DNA of 64,000 bases from Botrimarina mediterranea (GCF_007753265.1 NZ_CP036349.1:1521363-1585362); one strand, 5' to 3'. Counted from the stretch's first letter, positions 46,468-56,761 are shown. Numbers and translations: made by a program. The notes: generated from the sequence alone by a model not told the origin.

Positions 46468-46851
46468 TCACAGCCGATCTGTCGCGGCGTCTCGGGGCCG
46501 TTCGGCGGTGAAAGGGAGCGTGGCTCCCTCGTCTCCGTACTTCGGCGGGGGGTAATTCGCCGAAGTTTGCGGACTTGTCGCGGGGAGCTGGGTGGGGCTC
46601 GGCGCGGACCCGCTCAGGACAATGATCTCTTCGCGGGTGTTCGGTTCCGCCGGGGCCGGAATCGCCGTCTCCGCGCTCTTTCGGCTCGAGGTCGACTCGA
46701 CATCGTCATTAGACCGAGTGCTCTGGATCACGGCGAAACCGATCGCCAGCACGGCGATCGTTACGGCCGATAGCACGAGGCCGGCGCGCCCCGAATCGGT
46801 AGCGTACCAAGGGCGTGAGCGTCGCGATCGGAGCGGAGAGTCGGGCGGCAT
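46468..46851 (-). CDS. unknown single-pass membrane protein (127 aa)
   Basis: A basic N-terminus (RSRRSRPWYATDSGR) precedes one membrane segment (about 24-43, LVLSAVTIAVLAIGFAVIQS), then a long Pro/Ser/Thr-rich, probably disordered tail. No family was recognised. Its strand and codon use fit the host. It is convergent to the tRNA-Asn terminator. Confidence 0.6.
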   Translation of the reverse strand: MPPDSPLRSRRSRPWYATDSGRAGLVLSAVTIAVLAIGFAVIQSTRSNDDVESTSSRKSAETAIPAPAEPNTREEIIVLSGSAPSPTQLPATSPQTSANYPPPKYGDEGATLPFTAERPRDAATDRL

Positions 46852-46979
46852 AGCAAGAGGCTTGTCGCAGCCGCCCCGCCGTGCGTCAACGGCGAATGTT
46901 CAACGACATCTGCGAATGACCAAGCCCCAATGACCAATGCCAGTGGAGCCGTAGCTCCTTCATTGGTCATTTTACCCGA

Positions 46980-47858
46980 TCAGCCCACTCGTTCAGCGAC
47001 GCGCAGCTTGGCGCTGCGGGCGCGCGGGTTCGCCGCGACTTCTTCGTCGGTGGGTCGGAGCGGTTTGCTCGTGAGGACCTTGAGGCGGTCGTCGGCGCGG
47101 AAGGCCTCTTTGACCATCCGGTCTTCGAGTGAGTGGAAGCTGATGATCACCAGGCGGCCGCCCGGCGCCAGCAGCGCCGGCAGCCGGCGGAGGGCGATCT
47201 CCAGCTGGTGGAGCTCTTCGTTGACGGCGATCCGCAACGCCTGGAAGGTCCGCGTCGCCGGGTCGAGGCGGGCGTCGTAGTCCCGTGGCACGGCGCGGCG
47301 GATGACATCCGCGAGGTCGTTGGCGGTCGTAATCGGTCGTTCGGTCCGTCGGGCGACGATGGCCCGGGCGATCCGCCGGCTGCAGCGCTCTTCGCCGTAG
47401 CGATAGATCACGTCGGCCAAGTGCTCGGCCGACAGGCGGGCGATGAGCTGTGCGGCGGGTTTCCCCTCGGTCGGGTCGAACCGCAGGTCGAGCGGCCCGT
47501 CGGCGTGGAAGCTGAAGCCGCGCTGGCGGTCGTCGAGTTGGTCGCTAGAAAGCCCCAGGTCCAACAGGACGCCATCCAGAGGCCCTACGGCGGCTTCTGC
47601 GAGCACTTCTGGGGCCTCGGCATAACTTGAGCAGGCTACGGCGATCGGCAGCCCCCGCAGCGTCTCAGCGGCTCTCTCGACGGCGCCCGGGTCCCGATCG
47701 ACGGCGACGACCCGGCCATTCGGCGCTACGCGCTCCGCTAGCATCCGTGTGTGCCCGCCGCCGCCGAGTGTCCCGTCCAGGAACACCTTGCCGGGCCGTG
47801 GGTCGAGCTGCTCGAGCACCTCGGCGGGCATGACGGGGATGTGGACAGTGGGGGGCAT
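46980..47858 (-). CDS. rsmH: 16S rRNA (cytosine1402-N4)-methyltransferase RsmH
   Basis: This 292-residue protein starts PTVHIPVMPAEVLEQL. The SAM-binding LDGTLGGGGHTR, VAVDRDPGA, GVLLDLGLSSDQLD and the C-terminal VISFHSLEDRMVKEAF and NPRARSAKLRVAER are all diagnostic. It methylates N4 of C1402 in the 30S decoding centre. It is usually followed by ftsL and penicillin-binding genes in a dcw cluster; here it stands alone. The ATG at 47858 gives the canonical N-terminus; the open frame extends upstream but encodes repeat DNA. Confidence 0.97.
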   Translation of the reverse strand: MPPTVHIPVMPAEVLEQLDPRPGKVFLDGTLGGGGHTRMLAERVAPNGRVVAVDRDPGAVERAAETLRGLPIAVACSSYAEAPEVLAEAAVGPLDGVLLDLGLSSDQLDDRQRGFSFHADGPLDLRFDPTEGKPAAQLIARLSAEHLADVIYRYGEERCSRRIARAIVARRTERPITTANDLADVIRRAVPRDYDARLDPATRTFQALRIAVNEELHQLEIALRRLPALLAPGGRLVIISFHSLEDRMVKEAFRADDRLKVLTSKPLRPTDEEVAANPRARSAKLRVAERVG

Positions 47859-47901
47859 GCTAAAAGCGGCGCAGTAAAGTTGGCGAGCGATCGCGATCAA
47901 C

Positions 47902-47977
47902 GGAGAGCCCACGACGCGAGTCGTGGGAGTGAACCGGGTACCAACGGCACTCCCACGACTCGCGTCGCGGGCTCTCC
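47902..47977. repeat. 29-bp inverted repeat in the rsmH/queA intergenic region
   Basis: Arms 47902-47930 and 47949-47977 (GGAGAGCCCACGACGCGAGT..., one mismatch) flank GAACCGGGTACCAACGGC, between two divergent genes. A degenerate half copy appears at about 61755-61799 before the cysteine desulfurase gene. Confidence 0.85.
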
Positions 47978-48087
47978 AGGAAGCTGTCATCGTAGCTCCC
48001 GCCGGCTGTCGCGTCGTGGCCCGGTCGTCGCGGACCGCGGCTCGCCTTAAGATGGTTCGCCCCCAACTTTCCGCGACGAAGCCAATC

Positions 48088-49152
48088 ATGCCCGAGAGCG
48101 ACCCGCTGTTGTTTGACTACGACTTGCCGCGCGAGCTGATCGCGCAGGAGCCGCTCGCCAACCGCGCCGACGCGCGGCTGATGGTCGTGGATCGCGAGTC
48201 GCAATCGCTGTCGCACTGGTACGTCCGGGACCTGCCCGAGCTGTTGCGCGCCGGCGACCGGTTGGTGCTCAATGACACGAAGGTGCTGCACGCGACGCTT
48301 GCCGGCACGCGGCTAAAGACGGGCGGCGCCTGGCAAGGGTTGTTTCTTTCGGCCGAGCCTAGCGGCGACTGGCGGATCGTCTGCAAGACCCGTGGCACGC
48401 TCGAGCCCTTCGAGAAAGTCGCTCTCGTGGACCGTGAGAACCGCGAGGCGGAGCAGCTGTGGCTGTTGGAAAAGCTCAGCGAGGGGCAGTGGCTCGCTAG
48501 GCCCGAGAGCGGCCGGCCGCTGGACGAGGTCCTCGCGCGTGTCGGCCGCGTGCCGCTGCCGCACTACATCCGCGACGGCAAGATGGTCGATGACGACGTG
48601 GCCCGCTACCAAACGGTGTTCGCGCGCAAGCCCGGCGCGGTGGCGGCGCCGACGGCGGGGCTACATTTCACTCAACCGCTCTTGCGGCAGATCGAAGGGG
48701 TCGGCGTTGAGTTTGCCCCCGTGACGTTGCACGTGGGGCTCGGCACGTTCCGGCCCATCAAGGCCGATGCGGTCGAAAACCACACGATGCACGCCGAGTG
48801 GGGCGAACTGCTCCCGGCCGCCGCCGAGGGGATCAACCGCACCAAGTCGCAGGGCGGCCGCGTCGTCGCGGTGGGGACCACGGCGGTTCGGACGCTCGAG
48901 ACGGCCGCTCAGCACGCGGCCGAAGGCCAAGCGGTCGCGCCTTGGAGCGGCGACACGAGCCTTTTCATCCGCCCGCCGCATGAGTTCCGCGCGGTGGACG
49001 CCTTGATGACAAACTTCCACTTCCCGCGGACGACGCTGCTGCTGCTCGTCCAAGCATTTGGCGGCGTGGACCTCGTGAGGGCCGCTTATCGCGAGGCGAT
49101 CAAAGAACGCTACCGCTTCTACAGCTACGGCGACGCGATGCTGATCGTCTGA
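48088..49152 (+). CDS. queA: S-adenosylmethionine:tRNA ribosyltransferase-isomerase QueA
   Basis: This 354-residue protein has LFDYDLPRELIAQEPLANRADARL, LVLNDTKVLHATL, VPLPHYI, the AAPTAGLHFT active-site loop, HVGLGTFRPIKA and MTNFHFPRTTLLLLVQAFGG, which together define QueA. It transfers and isomerises the ribose of SAM to 7-aminomethyl-7-deazaguanine in tRNA to make epoxyqueuosine. The ATG at 48088 gives the family start. A terminator hairpin follows. Confidence 0.97.
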   Translation: MPESDPLLFDYDLPRELIAQEPLANRADARLMVVDRESQSLSHWYVRDLPELLRAGDRLVLNDTKVLHATLAGTRLKTGGAWQGLFLSAEPSGDWRIVCKTRGTLEPFEKVALVDRENREAEQLWLLEKLSEGQWLARPESGRPLDEVLARVGRVPLPHYIRDGKMVDDDVARYQTVFARKPGAVAAPTAGLHFTQPLLRQIEGVGVEFAPVTLHVGLGTFRPIKADAVENHTMHAEWGELLPAAAEGINRTKSQGGRVVAVGTTAVRTLETAAQHAAEGQAVAPWSGDTSLFIRPPHEFRAVDALMTNFHFPRTTLLLLVQAFGGVDLVRAAYREAIKERYRFYSYGDAMLIV

Positions 49153-49181
49153 TTCGTGCTCGCAGGAACAAGGGAATGAAA

Positions 49182-49239
49182 AGCGCGGCCCTTCCCGTGG
49201 GATAAGGGGCAGGCTATCCCACATTGAAAGGGCCGCGCT
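49182..49239 (+). terminator. hairpin terminator after queA
   Basis: An outer 12-bp stem (AGCGCGGCCCTT with AAGGGCCGCGCT) encloses a second stem (GTGGGATA with TATCCCAC). The rest of the gap to 49494 holds nothing I can identify. Confidence 0.75.
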
Positions 49240-49494
49240 GTCGTGTAGCGTGACGTGTCGCGCTCGTCGCTGCGGGCGCTTCTCTTGAACACAAGTCGGT
49301 AGAGCTATCGGCGTTGCTTGGCGGAGCCTTCAACTCCGATTGGTGGAAACCCGAAATTGCTCAAGATTCGGTTATCTTCCGAAGCCGACGTGCCCAATGC
49401 GCACGCGCAATGCCGCAGGTCAAAGGTCCAAACGCCTAGGCGCCGGCAAGTTATGGCCTAGATGCTACAGCTTCGGCCAAAGTCCCAAGATTGC

Positions 49495-49701
49495 TCAGGA
49501 ACCTAGCACGCTGCTAAGTTGCGTCGCGGAGTCGTCGAAGCTCTGGCCAGCGGCATTGGACATCACCAGCACCGAGGCGATACACACGCCTGCGATCAGC
49601 GACAGCATCACCGCGTACTCGACGGCGGTGGCCCCTTCCTCGGCGCAGAGTACTTCACGCAGAGCTCGGACGAAACGCGACGGGCGGCGAAGGCATCGCA
49701 T
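49495..49701 (-). CDS. Flp-type (type IVb) pilin
   Basis: This 68-residue protein has a basic leader ending EEGATAVEYAVMLSLIAGVCIASVL, the classic Flp/Fap pilin processing site and helix. A TadV-type peptidase would cleave before GATAVEY. No tad assembly genes are nearby, so it is an orphan. Short tail with FDDSATQLSSVL. Confidence 0.88.
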   Translation of the reverse strand: MRCLRRPSRFVRALREVLCAEEGATAVEYAVMLSLIAGVCIASVLVMSNAAGQSFDDSATQLSSVLGS

Positions 49702-49893
49702 GGCGGTCCTGCGGGCGAAGAGACGAGCGGCTTCATGCGTTGGCGGGCCGATGGGCGGCCCACCAACTGAAACGTAACACGCAACTGCTCCCGGTGACGT
49801 CCTGCGGCGTACCGCCGTGGAGCGGATAGCCGCGGACGCGACCGTCTGCGACGGCTGTGCGGGTTGACCGGCTGCTGAGGCCCGCTGGGGCGA

Positions 49894-50226
49894 TCAGGCC
49901 TGGAACGAGCTGCCGCAGCCGCACGACTTCACGGCGTTCGGGTTCTCGAATGTGAAGCCACGCTTCTCGATGCCGTCGTAGAAATCGACGGTCGTGCCAT
50001 CGAGATAGAGGGCCGACTTCTTATCGACCACGACCTGAACGCCGTGGAGATCGACCTTGCTGTCGGCCTTCTCGTCGTACTCGTTATCAAAGCCGAGCGA
50101 GTAGCTGAAGCCACTGCATCCGCCGCCGGTCACGCCGACGCGGAGGAAGGCGCCTTCTTCCAGCTTCTGCTGGTCGATGATCCGCTTGACTTCTTCGGCG
50201 GCACGTTCGGTCAGGACGACAGACAT
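49894..50226 (-). CDS. erpA: iron-sulfur cluster insertion protein (ErpA/IscA type)
   Basis: This 110-residue protein has the A-type carrier cysteines C37 (GGGCSGFSY), C102 and C104 (SCGCGSSF), all conserved. It hands [2Fe-2S] or [4Fe-4S] clusters to client proteins. ATG 50226 begins [17 protein letters not shown], the family start. The symbol erpA is a best guess among ErpA, IscA and SufA. Confidence 0.92.
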   Translation of the reverse strand: MSVVLTERAAEEVKRIIDQQKLEEGAFLRVGVTGGGCSGFSYSLGFDNEYDEKADSKVDLHGVQVVVDKKSALYLDGTTVDFYDGIEKRGFTFENPNAVKSCGCGSSFQA

Positions 50227-50342
50227 CTTCACACAGCTCCGTATAGAGGGTCGAGCGGGCCTCTCGCGGGGCCTGCTCAGGCGACTTGTCACTCTCCGAA
50301 GTATACCAGCCCCGGCCGCGGGGGAAACACGCGTTATGGGGT

Positions 50343-51320
50343 TCAGGTGAACGAACGCTTGGCGGCCGCCTCGCCCCGGGCGGCGATCGCGGCGGCGACC
50401 CGGCTGGCCTGGTCGGCAGAAAGCTCCCAACCCATCCCGCCGGCCGTCTCGCGGATCTGCTCGGGCCGCTTGGCGCCGCAGAGCACGCTGGTGATGCCCG
50501 GCTGGCTGAGGGTCCAGTTTACGACCAGCTGGGCCACGGTGACGCCGGCCTCGTCCGCCACGCCGCGGAGCGCGTCCACGAAGTCCTGGTTCCGCCGCCA
50601 CTCGTCCCCCTCGTACATCGGGTACTTGCGGCGGCTGTCGTCTGGGTTGAGGGGCTTGTCGCGGTCCATGCCGCCGGCGAGCAGGCCCTTCATCAGCGGC
50701 CAGTAGGCCATTACCGCGACGCCGTTCTCGACGCACCAGGGGAGCGTGTGCTGCTCGATGTCGCGCTGCAGCATGTTGAAGGGAAGCTGCACGGCGGCGA
50801 GCGGGCAGGCGGCGGCGAACGCCTTCGTCTCGTCCAGCTGCGTGTTCGAGGCGCCGACCGAGCGCGTCTTGCCTTCCGCCATCAGCTCCGCGAGCGCTCC
50901 GGCGGACTCGGCGATCGGCACGTTCGGGTCGGGCGAGTGCAAGTACAAGAGTTCGACGTGATCGGTCTCGAGCCGACGGAGCAACTCGTCGCACTCACGA
51001 CGCAGTGTTTCGGGTCGGGCGTCGGTTTGCATCGTCGGCTCGGCGCCGTCGCGTGACTCGTAATGGATGCCGCACTTCGAGGCGATGACGACCTCGTCGC
51101 GGCGGCCGCGAAGGGCCTCTGCGAGGATGCGGTCGCTCTCGCCGTTGGGGCCGTACACGAACGCGGTGTCGAAGTGATTGATGCCCGCGTCGAGCGCCGC
51201 GCGCACCGTGGCGACGCCGCCCGAGTGCGTGGCGCCGAGTGTCGTCACGCCCGCCAGCGGCCAGCATCCGAGCGCGACAGGCGTGACTTCGATCGCCGAT
51301 TTACCGAGCGGGCGTTTCAT
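50343..51320 (-). CDS. aldo/keto reductase
   Basis: This 325-residue protein is a TIM barrel with D in [12 protein letters not shown]56-type [11 protein letters not shown] in IASKCGI and a HSPDPNVPI segment, which match the catalytic tetrad Asp/Tyr/Lys/His of the NADPH-dependent AKR superfamily. The C-terminal [12 protein letters not shown] binds the coenzyme phosphate. Substrate is unknown. It follows hemH by 14 bp on the same strand, so they may be cotranscribed. Confidence 0.88.
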   Translation of the reverse strand: MKRPLGKSAIEVTPVALGCWPLAGVTTLGATHSGGVATVRAALDAGINHFDTAFVYGPNGESDRILAEALRGRRDEVVIASKCGIHYESRDGAEPTMQTDARPETLRRECDELLRRLETDHVELLYLHSPDPNVPIAESAGALAELMAEGKTRSVGASNTQLDETKAFAAACPLAAVQLPFNMLQRDIEQHTLPWCVENGVAVMAYWPLMKGLLAGGMDRDKPLNPDDSRRKYPMYEGDEWRRNQDFVDALRGVADEAGVTVAQLVVNWTLSQPGITSVLCGAKRPEQIRETAGGMGWELSADQASRVAAAIAARGEAAAKRSFT

Positions 51321-51334
51321 GGCGCGGTCCCACT

Positions 51335-52402
51335 TTACGAGGGGGAGGGTGACGGGGCAGGGCGGCGGGGTGTGTACAGGCAGCAGTCCTGCGGGCACAC
51401 GTCGTGGTTGGCGGGGAAACGCCCCACCGCGGGCCGGTCGGGCGTCTCGCCGAGCTCGGTCTCGATCCGTTCTTCGATCAGTTCACGAATCATACGCACG
51501 GCGCGGGGATGCGTCCCCATCGTTGACGCGCGGTAGAAGCCGAGGCCTAGCGACTCGCAGAGCTGCTTGGCCTCGGTGTCGAGGTCGAACAACACTTCCA
51601 TATGATCCGAGACAAAGCCGATCGGCAGCACCACCACGTCGGTGAGCGCGCCCGCGGCGTGCAACGCTTCGATGCGGTCGCAGACGTCGGGCTCGAGCCA
51701 AGGCTGCTGGGGCGGGCCGCTGCGGCTTTGGTAGACGACTTCCCAGTCCGTGGCGCCGGCGGCTTCGGCGGTGAGGCGGCTCGCCTCGAGCAGTTGCTTC
51801 TCGTAGCCGCAATTCTCCGCCATCCCCATCGGGATGCTGTGCGCGGTGAACAGCACCTTCGCCGCGCCGCGCCGGTCGGCGGGGACCTGCTCGAGCGTGT
51901 TACGCAAGTGATCCGCGCACGTCTCGATGAAGCCGGGGTGGTTGTATGGCATCCGCAGTTTGTCGATCTGCGGCGTGCCTTCGCCGACTGCTGCCTGCGC
52001 GGCGGCGAGGTTCTCACGGTACTGCCGGCAACCGGAGTAGCTGCTGAAGGTGCTGGTGAAGAACGCGATCGCGCGACGCACGCCGTCGTCACGCATCTGG
52101 CGCAGCGTGTCGGGCAGCAGCGGCTGCCAGTTGCGATTGCCCCAGTAGATCGGCAAGTGCGGGCCGTGCTCGGCGAGTTCGGCTTCGAGCGCCGCGATCA
52201 GCTGCCGGCACTGCTCGTTGATCGGGCTGACGCCGCCGAAGTGCTGGTAGTGCTCCGCCACTTCGAGCATCCGCTCGCGCGGCACGTTCTTGCCCCGCAG
52301 GACGTTCTCTAAGAACGGCATCACGTCGTCGGGGCCTTCGGGACCGCCAAAGGAGACCACGAGGACGGCGTCGTAAGGCTGCGTTGCGGACTCGCCGGGC
52401 AT
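51335..52402 (-). CDS. hemH: ferrochelatase HemH
   Basis: This 355-residue protein has VVSFGGPEGPDDV, HYQHFGGVSPIN, FTSTFSSYSGCRQY, the catalytic histidine motif LFTAHSIPMGM, and YQSRSGPPQQPWLEPDV and VLPIGFVSDHMEVLFDLD, all diagnostic. It inserts Fe2+ into protoporphyrin or coproporphyrin. The C-terminus ends CPQDCCLYTPRRP, a Cys cluster that could ligate an Fe-S centre as in some actinobacterial and animal ferrochelatases. I placed the start at 52402 (MPGESATQPYDA). Confidence 0.95.
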   Translation of the reverse strand: MPGESATQPYDAVLVVSFGGPEGPDDVMPFLENVLRGKNVPRERMLEVAEHYQHFGGVSPINEQCRQLIAALEAELAEHGPHLPIYWGNRNWQPLLPDTLRQMRDDGVRRAIAFFTSTFSSYSGCRQYRENLAAAQAAVGEGTPQIDKLRMPYNHPGFIETCADHLRNTLEQVPADRRGAAKVLFTAHSIPMGMAENCGYEKQLLEASRLTAEAAGATDWEVVYQSRSGPPQQPWLEPDVCDRIEALHAAGALTDVVVLPIGFVSDHMEVLFDLDTEAKQLCESLGLGFYRASTMGTHPRAVRMIRELIEERIETELGETPDRPAVGRFPANHDVCPQDCCLYTPRRPAPSPSPS

Positions 52403-52739
52403 GGATGGCAAGGTGTGGGAGGAGGCGGGTGAAAACCCAACTGTAGCCATTTCCAATCAAACGGCGAGTGTGTGCTTTCTGGGCAGCCATGACGACGCGG
52501 TTGTCCATTATTCAGACATGGCGATGCGAAAAGCGGCAACCGTTGCCGCGGCGCCTTGCGGCGTTTCGTCGCACTTCCTAGCGTAGAACGCAGTGGCGCG
52601 GGGTTTGCTTGCCGCGCCTCCCCACCGTCGTGCTCCGCCCGGGTCCATCGATCGAGTTTCTCGATCGACCCGCGGCGCTGCACGACAAAGGCGCGCACGA
52701 GCGCGTCCCCCACCTCCGCTGCCCCTCGCGGGTCCCGCC
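52403..52739. other. divergent promoter region hemH/ndh
   Basis: These 337 bp lie between divergently oriented starts; no gene was seen. A large tandem or inverted repeat is absent. Promoters of both genes must lie here, but I could not pick clear boxes. Confidence 0.35.
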
Positions 52740-54152
52740 ATGAGTGTTCCAGCTGTTCCGCTCCCCAGCGGCCGTTTGCATCACGTTGTCATCATCGGGG
52801 GAGGCTTCGCCGGCCTCAACGCCGCGCTCGCGCTGAAGGGTTCACCCGTCGAGGTGACGCTGATCGACAAGCGGAACTTCCACCTTTTCCAGCCGCTGCT
52901 CTACCAAGTGGCGACGGGTTCGCTGTCGCCCGCGAACATCGCGGCGCCGCTCCGCAAGATCCTGGCGCGGCAGAAGAACTGCCGCGTGCTGATGGGCGAG
53001 GTCACCGGCTTCGACCTCGATCGCCGCCGGGTGAAGCTGGCGGACCGCGAGGTGCGGTACGACTCACTGATCGTCGCGGCGGGCGCGTCGCACAGCTACT
53101 TCGGCCGGCCCGAGTGGGAGCAGTTCGCGCCGGGGCTGAAGACGATCGAGGACGCCACCGAAGCCCGCCGCCGCGTCTTCACGGCGTTCGAGACGGCCGA
53201 GCGCTTGGACGAGCCCGAGGCCCGCGCGCCGTGGCTGACGTTTGTGATCGTCGGCGCCGGGCCCACAGGGGTCGAACTTGCCGGCGCGATGGCCGAGATC
53301 TCTCGTCACAGCCTCACCGACAACTTCCGCAGCATCAATCCGCATAGCGCCCGGATCGTGCTGTTAGAAGCTGGCCAGCGTGTCTTGTCTGCCTTCCCCG
53401 AGCACCTCTCGGACGCGGCGCGGGCCTCGCTCGAGAAGCTCGGCGTCGAGGTGGTGACCGGCGCCATGGTCACCGAGATGCGGTCCGGGGAGGTCGAGTA
53501 CCGCCTCGGCGACGTGACGCACAAGTTGCCGACGCACACCATCCTGTGGGCCGCCGGCGTGCAATGCTCGCCCCTGGCGAAGAAGCTCGCCGACGCCGCC
53601 GGCGCGAGCACCGACCGCGCCGGGCGGCTGATGGTCAACGAGGACCTAACGCTCCCCGGCAAACCGGAGGTCTTCGTCATCGGCGACATGGCCCACCGCA
53701 CCGGCGAAGACGGCAAGCCGCTGCCGGGCGTCGCCCCGGTCGCTATCGCCGAGGGGAAGTTCGCCGCTAAGGAGATCGTCCGTCGGTCGCGCGGCAAGCA
53801 GGCCAAGACCTTCAAGTACCGCGACCTGGGGAGCCTCGCCACGATCGGCCGCAGCTCGGCGGTCGCGCAGATCGGCAAGTACGAGTTCTCTGGCTTCGTG
53901 GCGTGGGCGCTGTGGCTGGTGATCCACCTGATGAAGATCGTCAGCTTCCGCAACCGCGTGCTGGTGCTGATCCAGTGGTGCTGGAGCTACGTCAGCTACG
54001 ACCGCTCGGCCCGCCTGATCACCGGCGCCGACAAGCCCCTCGGTTCGGCTTCGGCGGCGGCCGCGGAGCCGCCCTCGGCTCCGCGTCCGGTGATTGTCAA
54101 CACGGGCGCAAGCGGCGCGCCCTCGGCGGGCGTAGCGTCAATCAGGGCCTAG
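52740..54152 (+). CDS. ndh: type II NADH dehydrogenase (NDH-2)
   Basis: This 470-residue protein has an FAD-binding Rossmann motif VIIGGGFAGLNAALAL and a second, NADH-binding VIVGAGPTGVELAGAM. The family segments KRNFHLFQPLLYQVATG and VFVIGDMAH are present, with amphipathic membrane-binding helices at the C-terminus (FVAWALWLVIHLMKIVSF). It oxidises NADH and reduces quinone without proton pumping. The window also contains a partial complex I cluster. ATG 52740 is the start that preserves the first Rossmann strand. Confidence 0.93.
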   Translation: MSVPAVPLPSGRLHHVVIIGGGFAGLNAALALKGSPVEVTLIDKRNFHLFQPLLYQVATGSLSPANIAAPLRKILARQKNCRVLMGEVTGFDLDRRRVKLADREVRYDSLIVAAGASHSYFGRPEWEQFAPGLKTIEDATEARRRVFTAFETAERLDEPEARAPWLTFVIVGAGPTGVELAGAMAEISRHSLTDNFRSINPHSARIVLLEAGQRVLSAFPEHLSDAARASLEKLGVEVVTGAMVTEMRSGEVEYRLGDVTHKLPTHTILWAAGVQCSPLAKKLADAAGASTDRAGRLMVNEDLTLPGKPEVFVIGDMAHRTGEDGKPLPGVAPVAIAEGKFAAKEIVRRSRGKQAKTFKYRDLGSLATIGRSSAVAQIGKYEFSGFVAWALWLVIHLMKIVSFRNRVLVLIQWCWSYVSYDRSARLITGADKPLGSASAAAAEPPSAPRPVIVNTGASGAPSAGVASIRA

Positions 54153-54178
54153 AGCGCACTCGCTATGCGTAGCGTCTT

Positions 54179-54247
54179 AGCCGCGGGCGGCAGCCCTCGG
54201 AGTGGAGGACGTGTCACGCTGCACTCCGAGGGCTGCCGCCCACGGCT
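54179..54247. repeat. 26-bp inverted repeat between ndh and katE
   Basis: Arms 54179-54204 and 54222-54247 (AGCCGCGGGCGGCAGCCCTC..., one mismatch) lie between two convergent genes, and probably terminate both. Confidence 0.85.
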
Positions 54248-54321
54248 CAGACCTTACGGATGGGAGCCGCTACGTGTAGGCGTAGCCCCGTAATGGCCCG
54301 TCGCATGCATGTGCGCTGTTG

Positions 54322-56376
54322 CTAAGCGGGCTCGCGTTGCCAGACGCGGTGGCTCGCCGACGCCGTCTCGTAGAAGTTCGCGACGTCTGCCGGTTTGCCG
54401 AGCATCACGACGCCCTCAGCCTCGCGTTCGATCTGGGCGCGGTCGAGCAGCTGCGCAGCCGCCTCAGAGACGCCGATCACCTTGAGGTGGGCGTACGCCA
54501 TCCGCACCCAATCCACCGCCTGAGGCATGGCGAGTAGCTCGTCGGCGCTGCCCTCGGCGGGCGCCACGACAACGCAGTCGAACAGCGCGCTGGGCGCCCC
54601 CGTCAAGAAGTGATCGGGTTCGATCTCCTTACCTTGGCTGGTTTTAATCGTCCCCACTTTCGGAGCGATGATCTCGACAACCGCGCCGGCATCCTTGGCG
54701 CCCTTCTGGACCGCGGTGAGGACCTTCGCATCGACGCCATTGGTCGTCAGCAGTCCGATCTTCTTCCCCGCGATGCCGCCCTCGAATCCTGCGTACTGCG
54801 ACACGGCCGGGGAGGGCTCTGGGTCGCCCACCGGCACGGCGGGCTTGAGCTTCTCGGCTTGGCCTTCCATGCCGAGCTTCGCGGCGACTTGCGCGGCGAG
54901 GTCTTTGTCTACCAGTTGCAGCCGGCCCAACATCCGTTTCCGCACCTCGAGCGCTTGGCATTTGCCTAGCTCGAAGGCGAACCCACCGATCATGTGCTTC
55001 TGTTCGGGCGGCGTGAGCGACTTGTAGAAGAGCTTGGCTTGCGTGTAGTGGTCGGCGAAGCTCTCTGGCCGTACGCGTAGCTTGTCGCCCTCTTCACGTA
55101 CGGGGACCGTCGTGAAGCCGGCCTTCGGGTCTTCGCGTGGTCCGCCGTCGTCGAGCGAGGAAGGCTCGTTCGCGACCCGACCCTGCTGCGCCGCCATCTG
55201 CATGTGCCCGTCACGCTGGAAGTTGGCGAAGGGGCACTTCGGCTGGTTGATCGGGATCTGGTGGAAGTTGGGGCTGCCGAGACGCGACAACTGTGTGTCG
55301 AGGTACGAGAAGAGGCGTCCTTGCAGCAGCGGGTCGTTCGAGAAGTCGATCCCCGGCACGACGTGCGAGGGGCAGAACGCCACCTGCTCGGTCTCGGCGA
55401 AGAAGTTGTCGACGTTCCGGTCGAGCACCATCCGACCCAGCGGCCGCAGCGACACGAGTTCTTCCGGGACGATCTTAGTCGGATCGAGCACGTCGAAGTC
55501 AAAGCCCTCGGCCTCCTTCTCGGTGAAGGCCTGCACGGAGAGCTCCCACTCGGGGAAGTCGCCGCGCTCGATGGCGCTCCACAGGTCGCGCCGATGGAAG
55601 TCGGGGTCGGCGCCGTTGATCACCACCGCCTCGTCCCAGACGAGCGACAGCGCGCCGAGCTTCGGCCGCCAGTGGAATTTGACGAACTTTACGTCCCCCT
55701 TAGTGCTGATCATCCGAAAGGTGTGGACGCCAAAGCCGTCCATCATCCGGAACGACCGCGGGATCGCCCGGTCGGACATCACCCACATCATCATGTGGGT
55801 GCTTTCGGGTGTCAGCGAGATGAAGTCCCAGAACGAGTCGTGTGCCGACTGCGCTTGCGGAAAGTCACGATCGGGCGCGGGTTTCACTGAGTGGATCAGG
55901 TCCGGGAACTTGATCGCGTCTTGGATAAAGAAGACGGGGATGTTGTTGCCCACGAGGTCGTAGTTGCCCTCACTCGTGTAGAACTTCACCGCAAAGCCCC
56001 GGACGTCGCGGGCCGTATCGAACGAACCGGCCCGGCCGGCGACGGTCGAGAAGCGGACGAAGACGGGCGTGCGCTCTTTCGGGTTCTGAAGGAACGCGGC
56101 CTTTGTCAGGTCGGCTTGCGACTTGTACGGCTCGAAGTAGCCATGCGCGCCGTAGCCGCGGGCGTGAACGACACGCTCGGGGATCCGCTCGTGGTCGAAG
56201 TGGGTGATCTTCTCACGGAGGTGAAAGTCCTCCAGCAGCTGCGGCCCGCGGTGGCCCACGGTCAGCGCGTTCTGATCGTCGGAGACCACGACGCCTTGAT
56301 TCGTCGTCAGCCGTGGCTCGTCGCCAGTCGCCGTTTGATGCGTTTCGCCACCCTTGCCCGTGGATTGTTTCGACAC
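54322..56376 (-). CDS. katE: large-subunit catalase (KatE/HPII type)
   Basis: This 684-residue protein has heme catalase motifs [20 protein letters not shown] with the catalytic His, [39 protein letters not shown] and [10 protein letters not shown], and the heme-ligand Tyr segment [18 protein letters not shown]. The C-terminal 150 residues form the flavodoxin-like domain typical of large catalases. It destroys hydrogen peroxide. GTG 56376 has GAAGGA at good spacing; an ATG at 56406 is in frame but without a ribosome site. Confidence 0.95.
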   Translation of the reverse strand: MSKQSTGKGGETHQTATGDEPRLTTNQGVVVSDDQNALTVGHRGPQLLEDFHLREKITHFDHERIPERVVHARGYGAHGYFEPYKSQADLTKAAFLQNPKERTPVFVRFSTVAGRAGSFDTARDVRGFAVKFYTSEGNYDLVGNNIPVFFIQDAIKFPDLIHSVKPAPDRDFPQAQSAHDSFWDFISLTPESTHMMMWVMSDRAIPRSFRMMDGFGVHTFRMISTKGDVKFVKFHWRPKLGALSLVWDEAVVINGADPDFHRRDLWSAIERGDFPEWELSVQAFTEKEAEGFDFDVLDPTKIVPEELVSLRPLGRMVLDRNVDNFFAETEQVAFCPSHVVPGIDFSNDPLLQGRLFSYLDTQLSRLGSPNFHQIPINQPKCPFANFQRDGHMQMAAQQGRVANEPSSLDDGGPREDPKAGFTTVPVREEGDKLRVRPESFADHYTQAKLFYKSLTPPEQKHMIGGFAFELGKCQALEVRKRMLGRLQLVDKDLAAQVAAKLGMEGQAEKLKPAVPVGDPEPSPAVSQYAGFEGGIAGKKIGLLTTNGVDAKVLTAVQKGAKDAGAVVEIIAPKVGTIKTSQGKEIEPDHFLTGAPSALFDCVVVAPAEGSADELLAMPQAVDWVRMAYAHLKVIGVSEAAAQLLDRAQIEREAEGVVMLGKPADVANFYETASASHRVWQREPA

Positions 56377-56510
56377 GACTGATCTTCCTTCGCTTCGGAC
56401 CACCATGAATGAGAACCGGAGCCTGAGAGGGCTCGGGGCGGTCGCGAGCGAAGCAAAGGGCGAGCCAGTCAGCCGGCATCCCGTGAAGGCGACTCTGCTT
56501 CGATGGATTA

Positions 56511-56585
56511 ACCACAGAGGCACGGAGGGCACGGAGGAAGGCACAGAGGTAGATTTCTCTGTGCGTAGCTCCGTGCCCCTGTGGT
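56511..56585. repeat. intergenic inverted repeat of CACAGAGG/GCACGGAGG words
   Basis: ACCACAGAGGCACGGAGGGC opposes GCTCCGTGCCCCTGTGGT around ATTTCTCTGTGC, upstream of katE. This is another of the word-repeat palindromes. Confidence 0.8.
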
Positions 56586-56723
56586 AAGAAGCTGAAGCCG
56601 AGGCAGTCGCTATCCCTGTTGCCCTGTTGCTCGCCGAGAATCTCGAAGAAGTTCCCGAGCGTCCAGGTAGACAGCTCTCGCACCTAGATGGATCGCAGGC
56701 GATCGGCGGGGGTGAAACGAAAA

Positions 56724-56756
56724 AGGCTCTCCCTACGGGTCGCGTAGGGAGAGCCT
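56724..56756 (-). terminator. rho-independent terminator of tRNA-Glu
   Basis: A 14-bp stem (AGGCTCTCCCTACG with CGTAGGGAGAGCCT) and 5-nt loop are followed on the minus strand by TTTTCG. Confidence 0.85.
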
Positions 56757-56761
56757 CTAAG

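Noticed and set aside
54322-56544. Longer catalase starting at 56544
   Set aside because: The extra residues translate the CACAGAGG word-repeat palindrome; the GTG at 56376 has a ribosome site and fits the family.
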